DNA of 64,000 bases, from contig NZ_CP114767.1 of assembly GCF_027359925.1 (NCBI RefSeq), positions 3,348,001 to 3,412,000 on the forward strand, in the 5' to 3' direction. Made by a program: the position numbers and the translations under genes. The DNA is from Hymenobacter canadensis (GTDB taxonomy: Bacteria; Bacteroidota; Bacteroidia; Cytophagales; Hymenobacteraceae). Shown here in pieces: positions 60,616-64,000 of this stretch (positions are counted from its first letter, which is position 1; each line of letters begins with the position of its first letter). The notes under the pieces are model-generated. The model was given only the letters and a program-made list of their open reading frames with translations. It did no database searches and was not told the DNA's origin.

Positions 60616-62163
60616 ATGAACAAACAGGTATTGTTGGTAATTCTGGACGGCTGGGGTCTGGCACAGAATAAGGAGGTTTCGGCCGTCGACAAGGCCCAGA
60701 CGCCCTTTGTGGATTCGTTGTTCGAGCGGTTTCCGCACAGCAAGCTGCAGGCGTCCGGCGAGGCCGTGGGCCTGCCCGACGGCCAGATGGGCAACTCCGA
60801 AGTGGGCCACATGAACATCGGGGCCGGCCGCGTAGTGTACCAGGATCTGGTGCGTATCAACAAGGCCATCCGGGAGCGGAAGCTGGGCCTCGTGCCGGCG
60901 CTGGAAAAAGCCTTCGAGTATGCCCGCCTCAACGGCAAGCCCGTGCACCTGATGGGCCTGCTCTCCGACGGCGGCGTGCATTCGCACCTCGACCACCTCA
61001 AGGCCCTGTGCACCCTGGCCCACGATGCCGACGTGCACAACGTGTTCATCCATGCCTTCACTGATGGCCGCGACACCGACCCCAAGGGTGGCGTGAGCTA
61101 CGTCAACGACCTGGAGCAGCACCTGCAGCGCGGCGCCAGCGGCAAGATTGCCTCCATCGTGGGCCGCTACTACGCCATGGACCGCGACAACCGCTGGGAA
61201 CGGGTGCGCGTGGCCTACGACCTGCTGGTGAACGGCAAAGGCACGGCCTCGCAAAACCTGATCCAGAGCATGCTCGACTCCTATAAGGAGGGCGTGACCG
61301 ACGAGTTCCTGAAGCCGATTGTGAAAACCGGTGCCGACGGCCTGCCCCTGGCCACCATTCAGGAAGGCGACGTGGTTATCTGCTTCAACTTCCGCACCGA
61401 CCGGGGCCGCGAAATCACGCAGGCCCTCACGCAGCAGGATTTCCACGCCTTTGAGATGCACCGGCTGAACCTGCACTACCTCACCATGACCAACTACGAC
61501 GCCACGTTTACGGGCGTCACGCCGATTTTCGAGAAGGACAACCTCGAAAATACCTTGGGTGAGGTGCTGGCCGCGCACCATAAGAAGCAGATTCGGATTG
61601 CCGAAACCGAGAAGTATCCGCACGTCACGTTCTTCTTTTCCGGGGGGCGCGAGGTGGAGTTTGAGGGTGAAAACCGCATCATGCGCAACTCACCTAAGGT
61701 AGCCACCTACGACCTGCAGCCCGAGATGAGCGCCTACGAGCTACGAGACGCGCTGGTGCCGGAGCTGCAGGCCAAGTCGGCCGACTTCATCGTGCTCAAC
61801 TTCGCCAACACCGACATGGTGGGCCATACGGGCGTGTTTGAGGCCGCCGTGAAAGCCGCCGAAGCCGTAGACACCTGCACCAAGGACGTGGTGGAAACGG
61901 CCCTGGCGGCCGGCTACGCCTGCATCGTCATTGCCGACCACGGCAACGCCGAGTTCATGATGAACCCCGACGGCTCACCCAACACGGCGCACACCACCAA
62001 CCTGGTACCCTGCATCCTGGCCGACGCTGACTACCACGGTGCCCTCACCGATGGCAAGCTCGGCGACATTGCGCCCACCGTGCTGGCGCTGATGGGTTTG
62101 CCGCAGCCGGCCACCATGACCGGCCAGAGTCTGCTCACGGCTACCGCTCCTGCCCGTGCCTAA
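60616..62163 (+). CDS. gpmI: 2,3-bisphosphoglycerate-independent phosphoglycerate mutase
   Basis: 515 residues from ATG 60616, the family length; the open frame runs 232 codons further upstream but is antisense to the DUF4783 gene. Metal-binding and catalytic residues: LVILDGWGL, GLPDGQMGNSEVGHMNIGAG (Ser61), FIHAFTDGRDTDPKG, VGRYYAMDRDNRWERV, FNFRTDRGREIT, FANTDMVGHTG and CIVIADHGNAEFM. It interconverts 3- and 2-phosphoglycerate in glycolysis with Mn ions. It overlaps the next lipoprotein gene by 8 bases. Confidence 0.97.
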   Translation: MNKQVLLVILDGWGLAQNKEVSAVDKAQTPFVDSLFERFPHSKLQASGEAVGLPDGQMGNSEVGHMNIGAGRVVYQDLVRINKAIRERKLGLVPALEKAFEYARLNGKPVHLMGLLSDGGVHSHLDHLKALCTLAHDADVHNVFIHAFTDGRDTDPKGGVSYVNDLEQHLQRGASGKIASIVGRYYAMDRDNRWERVRVAYDLLVNGKGTASQNLIQSMLDSYKEGVTDEFLKPIVKTGADGLPLATIQEGDVVICFNFRTDRGREITQALTQQDFHAFEMHRLNLHYLTMTNYDATFTGVTPIFEKDNLENTLGEVLAAHHKKQIRIAETEKYPHVTFFFSGGREVEFEGENRIMRNSPKVATYDLQPEMSAYELRDALVPELQAKSADFIVLNFANTDMVGHTGVFEAAVKAAEAVDTCTKDVVETALAAGYACIVIADHGNAEFMMNPDGSPNTAHTTNLVPCILADADYHGALTDGKLGDIAPTVLALMGLPQPATMTGQSLLTATAPARA

Positions 62164-62749
62164 GCGGCTGGGGGCAGTGGCGCTGCTATGCCTGCTGGCG
62201 GCCTGCGGAACCACCGATGATGAGGCGACGATGCGTGCCAACCCGGCCAACCGCAAGCCCGGCTACTTCGACGTGAAGGCATATCTGGATGCGCAGGTGG
62301 CGCGCCTGAACCAGCTGCAGCCGGCCGTGGAGAAGCAGGTGCAGCTCCGCAACGGCAGCACAGAAACCACCCGCGTCGCGAAAACCGACTGGGCCAAGGA
62401 GCTGCAGATCTTCTACCAGGCCGACATCAACAAGCCGGCGCTGCGGGGGCTGTACGCGGCCGACGCAGCGTCCAAGCTGCAGAACGGTGTCGTGCGCAAA
62501 ACGTATGCCCTGAAGCCCGGCAACGACGCCCCAGTGAAGCGCCTGACCGTGGAAGCGGCGCAGGAAAGCGGCGCCACTCAGCAGCTCACGGCTACTGTTC
62601 AACAGGACAACACGCTGTTTTACAGCGAGAAGAAACTGTTTCTAGCCGTACGCAACGGCCAGCTGACCGAATACGAGGTGCGCGGCGTGCAGAAGCTGGT
62701 CTTCTTTGACACCGTGCGCTACTCCGTCCGGACGAGGGTTGTGCAATAG
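62156..62749 (+). CDS. Lipoprotein of unknown function, 197 residues
   Basis: GTG start at 62156 inside the end of gpmI. Lipoprotein signal PKRLGAVALLCLLAAC. The body is a soluble alpha/beta domain: GYFDVKAYLDAQVARLNQLQ, VAKTDWAKELQIFYQADINK, GLYAADAASKLQNGVVRKTY, TVQQDNTLFYSEKKLFLAVR and EVRGVQKLVFFDTVRYSVRT. The family is not named by me, but the layout is typical of Cytophagales envelope lipoproteins. Translational coupling with gpmI is likely. A bidirectional terminator follows. Confidence 0.8.
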   Translation: MPKRLGAVALLCLLAACGTTDDEATMRANPANRKPGYFDVKAYLDAQVARLNQLQPAVEKQVQLRNGSTETTRVAKTDWAKELQIFYQADINKPALRGLYAADAASKLQNGVVRKTYALKPGNDAPVKRLTVEAAQESGATQQLTATVQQDNTLFYSEKKLFLAVRNGQLTEYEVRGVQKLVFFDTVRYSVRTRVVQ

Positions 62750-62764
62750 ACTTGTTACTCCAAC

Positions 62765-62817
62765 AAAGAAGGAGCCTGAGCGAAGCCGATTAACGGTTTC
62801 ACTCAGGCTCCTTCTTT
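62765..62817. terminator. Bidirectional terminator
   Basis: AAAGAAGGAGCCTGAG (62765-62780) and CTCAGGCTCCTTCTTT (62802-62817) are perfect 16-base complements. The loop contains a second stem GAAGCCG/CGGTTTC. It lies between two convergent lipoprotein genes. Confidence 0.9.
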
Positions 62818-62833
62818 TTCAGGATGACCGTTT

Positions 62834-63418
62834 TCAGTCGAAGTAGGGCTGCACGCGGGCCGTGCTGGGCTGGCCGGCCGTGAAGGTCGCCGAGACGCTG
62901 TTGGCGCGCTCGGTGTCGCGGAGGCGCAGTTGCAGGCACGTCCCGCCGTTTTGCCGCGCCGACTCGTTGAGCGTAGCCCGCAGACGCCGGCCGTAATCGG
63001 GCCGGAAGTTGGTGATGACCGCCTGGCGGAGCAGGTCCTTGTCCGGGGTACGGTAAAATTCAAACTCGTTGCCCTGATGCTGCAGCGTCAGGATGGTGTC
63101 CATCTGGCCGGCTTCGTGCAGGTTGGCAAACGGCTTACGGGCCGTCATTTTGGCGCCGACGGCCAGCAGCTCCTGCACGGTAGGCTCGGGGCCAAAAGGC
63201 TGGCCGGCGAGGCTGTCGTTGGTGAGGGTGCACACGGCTTTGGGGGCCGCTACGGGCGGCGTCCGCGGCTTCGGGGCCAGGCGGCGCGTAGGTTGCGGCA
63301 CCGGGCGCGCTACGGTCCGGCCGGTATCGTCGGGGCCGCAGCCAAACAGGCCCAGCGCCGCATACAGCAGCGCGGCAGAAAGGCTTTTGGACGTGGACAG
63401 CAGCATAGCGGACAACAT
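62834..63418 (-). CDS. Lipoprotein of unknown function, 194 residues
   Basis: From ATG at complement 63416-63418 (MLSAMLLSTSKSLSAALLYA, lipobox GLFGC); starts 12 codons up or 4 down are possible. A Pro/Arg/Thr-rich linker (RTVARPVPQPTRRLAPKPRT) precedes a small folded domain: AVCTLTNDSLAGQPFGPEPT, LQHQGNEFEFYRTPDKDLLR, and QNGGTCLQLRLRDTERANSV, with two Cys that could pair. It is an envelope protein; family not recognised. Confidence 0.72.
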   Translation of the reverse strand: MLSAMLLSTSKSLSAALLYAALGLFGCGPDDTGRTVARPVPQPTRRLAPKPRTPPVAAPKAVCTLTNDSLAGQPFGPEPTVQELLAVGAKMTARKPFANLHEAGQMDTILTLQHQGNEFEFYRTPDKDLLRQAVITNFRPDYGRRLRATLNESARQNGGTCLQLRLRDTERANSVSATFTAGQPSTARVQPYFD

Positions 63419-63513
63419 AGCGCGGACAGGAAACAATTTGACTGTCATACGCAAAAGCCCAGGAAGCGGCTTGCTGACCGCGCAATAATTCTGTGCCGCC
63501 CGCCCCAGCTACG

Positions 63514-63939
63514 CTACTCGCTGCCCATTAGTGTCGCCACCACCCAGCGCCGGCCGCCCTGGTTGCGATGCTCCCCCAGATAGATGCCCTGCCAGGTGCC
63601 CAAGGCCAGTTCGCCATTGGTGATGGGTACGCTTACGGCGTGGCCCAGCAGGGCCGCTTTCAGGTGCGCGGGCATGTCGTCGGGGCCTTCCTGGGTGTGG
63701 TGGAAGTAAGGCGCGTTTTCGGGCACCGCCTGATTGAAGTAGGCCTCGAAATCGTGGCGTACGGTGGGGTCGGCGTTTTCGTTGATGCTCAGGCTGGCCG
63801 AGGTGTGCTGAATGAAGAAGTGCGCCGTGCCCACCCGCAGCTGCTCCAGCTCGGGCAGCTCCGCCACCAGCAGATCAGTAATCAGATGAAAGCCTCGGCG
63901 CACAGCCGGCAGCCGCAACCGCTTCTGGAAGTAGATCAT
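63514..63939 (-). CDS. yjbQ: YjbQ family protein (UPF0047)
   Basis: 141 residues, the family length. Hallmarks: GFHLITDLLVAELPELEQLR, GTAHFFIQHTSASLSINENA (conserved HTSA and N), DPTVRHDFEAYFNQAVPEN, EGPDDMPAHLKAALLGHAVS and ELALGTWQGIYLGEHRN. YjbQ proteins form trimers and can show low thiamine-phosphate synthase activity; the physiological role is not settled. Its start lies five bases after the stop of the gene entering from the right, so the two may be co-transcribed. Confidence 0.94.
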   Translation of the reverse strand: MIYFQKRLRLPAVRRGFHLITDLLVAELPELEQLRVGTAHFFIQHTSASLSINENADPTVRHDFEAYFNQAVPENAPYFHHTQEGPDDMPAHLKAALLGHAVSVPITNGELALGTWQGIYLGEHRNQGGRRWVVATLMGSE

Positions 63940-63943
63940 AGCA

Positions 63944-64000
63944 CTACGGATTCACCCGCTCGTAGGCCCCCAGGTCGGGCGTGGAGGTGTTGCGGGTTTT
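63944..64000 (-). CDS. C-terminal end of a choice-of-anchor/beta-helix-type protein (partial)
   Basis: Only the last 18 residues are in the window: KTRNTSTPDLGAYERVNP-stop. The TPDLGAYE ending is characteristic of choice-of-anchor Q / right-handed beta-helix surface proteins of Bacteroidota (compare DIGAYE endings). It extends beyond the right edge. Assignment rests on this short motif. Confidence 0.6.
   Translation of the reverse strand, partial: KTRNTSTPDLGAYERVNP

Overview
The window looks like a chromosomal segment of a Hymenobacter-like bacterium (Bacteroidota, Cytophagales). This rests on high GC with strong GC3 preference, -7 promoter elements of the TAnnTTTG type, almost no Shine-Dalgarno sequences, DUF5686/carboxypeptidase-regulatory-like, DUF4783 and DUF6799-like proteins, a CbpA/CbpM chaperone pair, and class Ia ribonucleotide reductase in the order nrdB-nrdA. 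There are no rRNA genes, phage, insertion sequences or CRISPR arrays. One tRNA (initiator Met) is present.

Layout. 0-6.8 kb: envelope proteins, a TPR protein, then a methionine unit (metH followed by metF) read leftward behind a clear SAM-I riboswitch and promoter. 6.9-11.3 kb: PA14-OmpA and DUF5686 envelope proteins. 11.5-18.7 kb: a signalling block made of a membrane transporter-like/HEAT/cyclic-nucleotide-binding fusion, a receiver-adenylate cyclase, a receiver and a TPR histidine kinase. 19-28.5 kb: tRNA-fMet, a lipoprotein esterase, an Omp85 protein, hemW, an alpha/beta hydrolase, a cyclase-family hydrolase, and rpmA/rplU. 28.5-32.7 kb: nrdB and nrdA, both preceded by TGTGGAAAAC sites. 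33-38.5 kb: small membrane or secreted proteins and a BlaI-M56 pair with operator dyads. 38.5-43 kb: two tandem M13 metallopeptidases. 43-50 kb: an OYE-type reductase, pirin, an Rrf2 regulator with a membrane-fusion-like protein and an orphan acyl carrier protein, a SUKH-3 protein, a GNAT enzyme and PPK2. 50-56.5 kb: Hsp20, VF530, GH25, RlpA, cbpA-cbpM and ZIP. 56.5-64 kb: methyltransferase, metal-binding lipoproteins, nadC, gpmI, yjbQ and the end of a beta-helix-type surface protein.

The most unusual feature is in the intergenic DNA. At least 15 gaps hold inverted elements. Several have arms built from imperfect 7- or 8-base words, each word carrying a stop triplet on the strand that reads inward (TGATGGGG, TTAGTGC, GAGTAACT, TGATGTGC). 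Others are long perfect or near-perfect inverted repeats. In about a dozen cases the stop codon of the neighbouring gene lies inside or at the edge of the element, and in one case the element also reaches the next start codon. Because 7 and 8 are not multiples of 3, such arms close all three reading frames. I know of no described class that matches this.

Other points: several genes have a -7 box so close to the start codon that their mRNAs should be leaderless; three paralogous ~140-residue STAS-like proteins of unknown function are scattered over 12 kb; and a few lower-GC patches carry short orphan genes.
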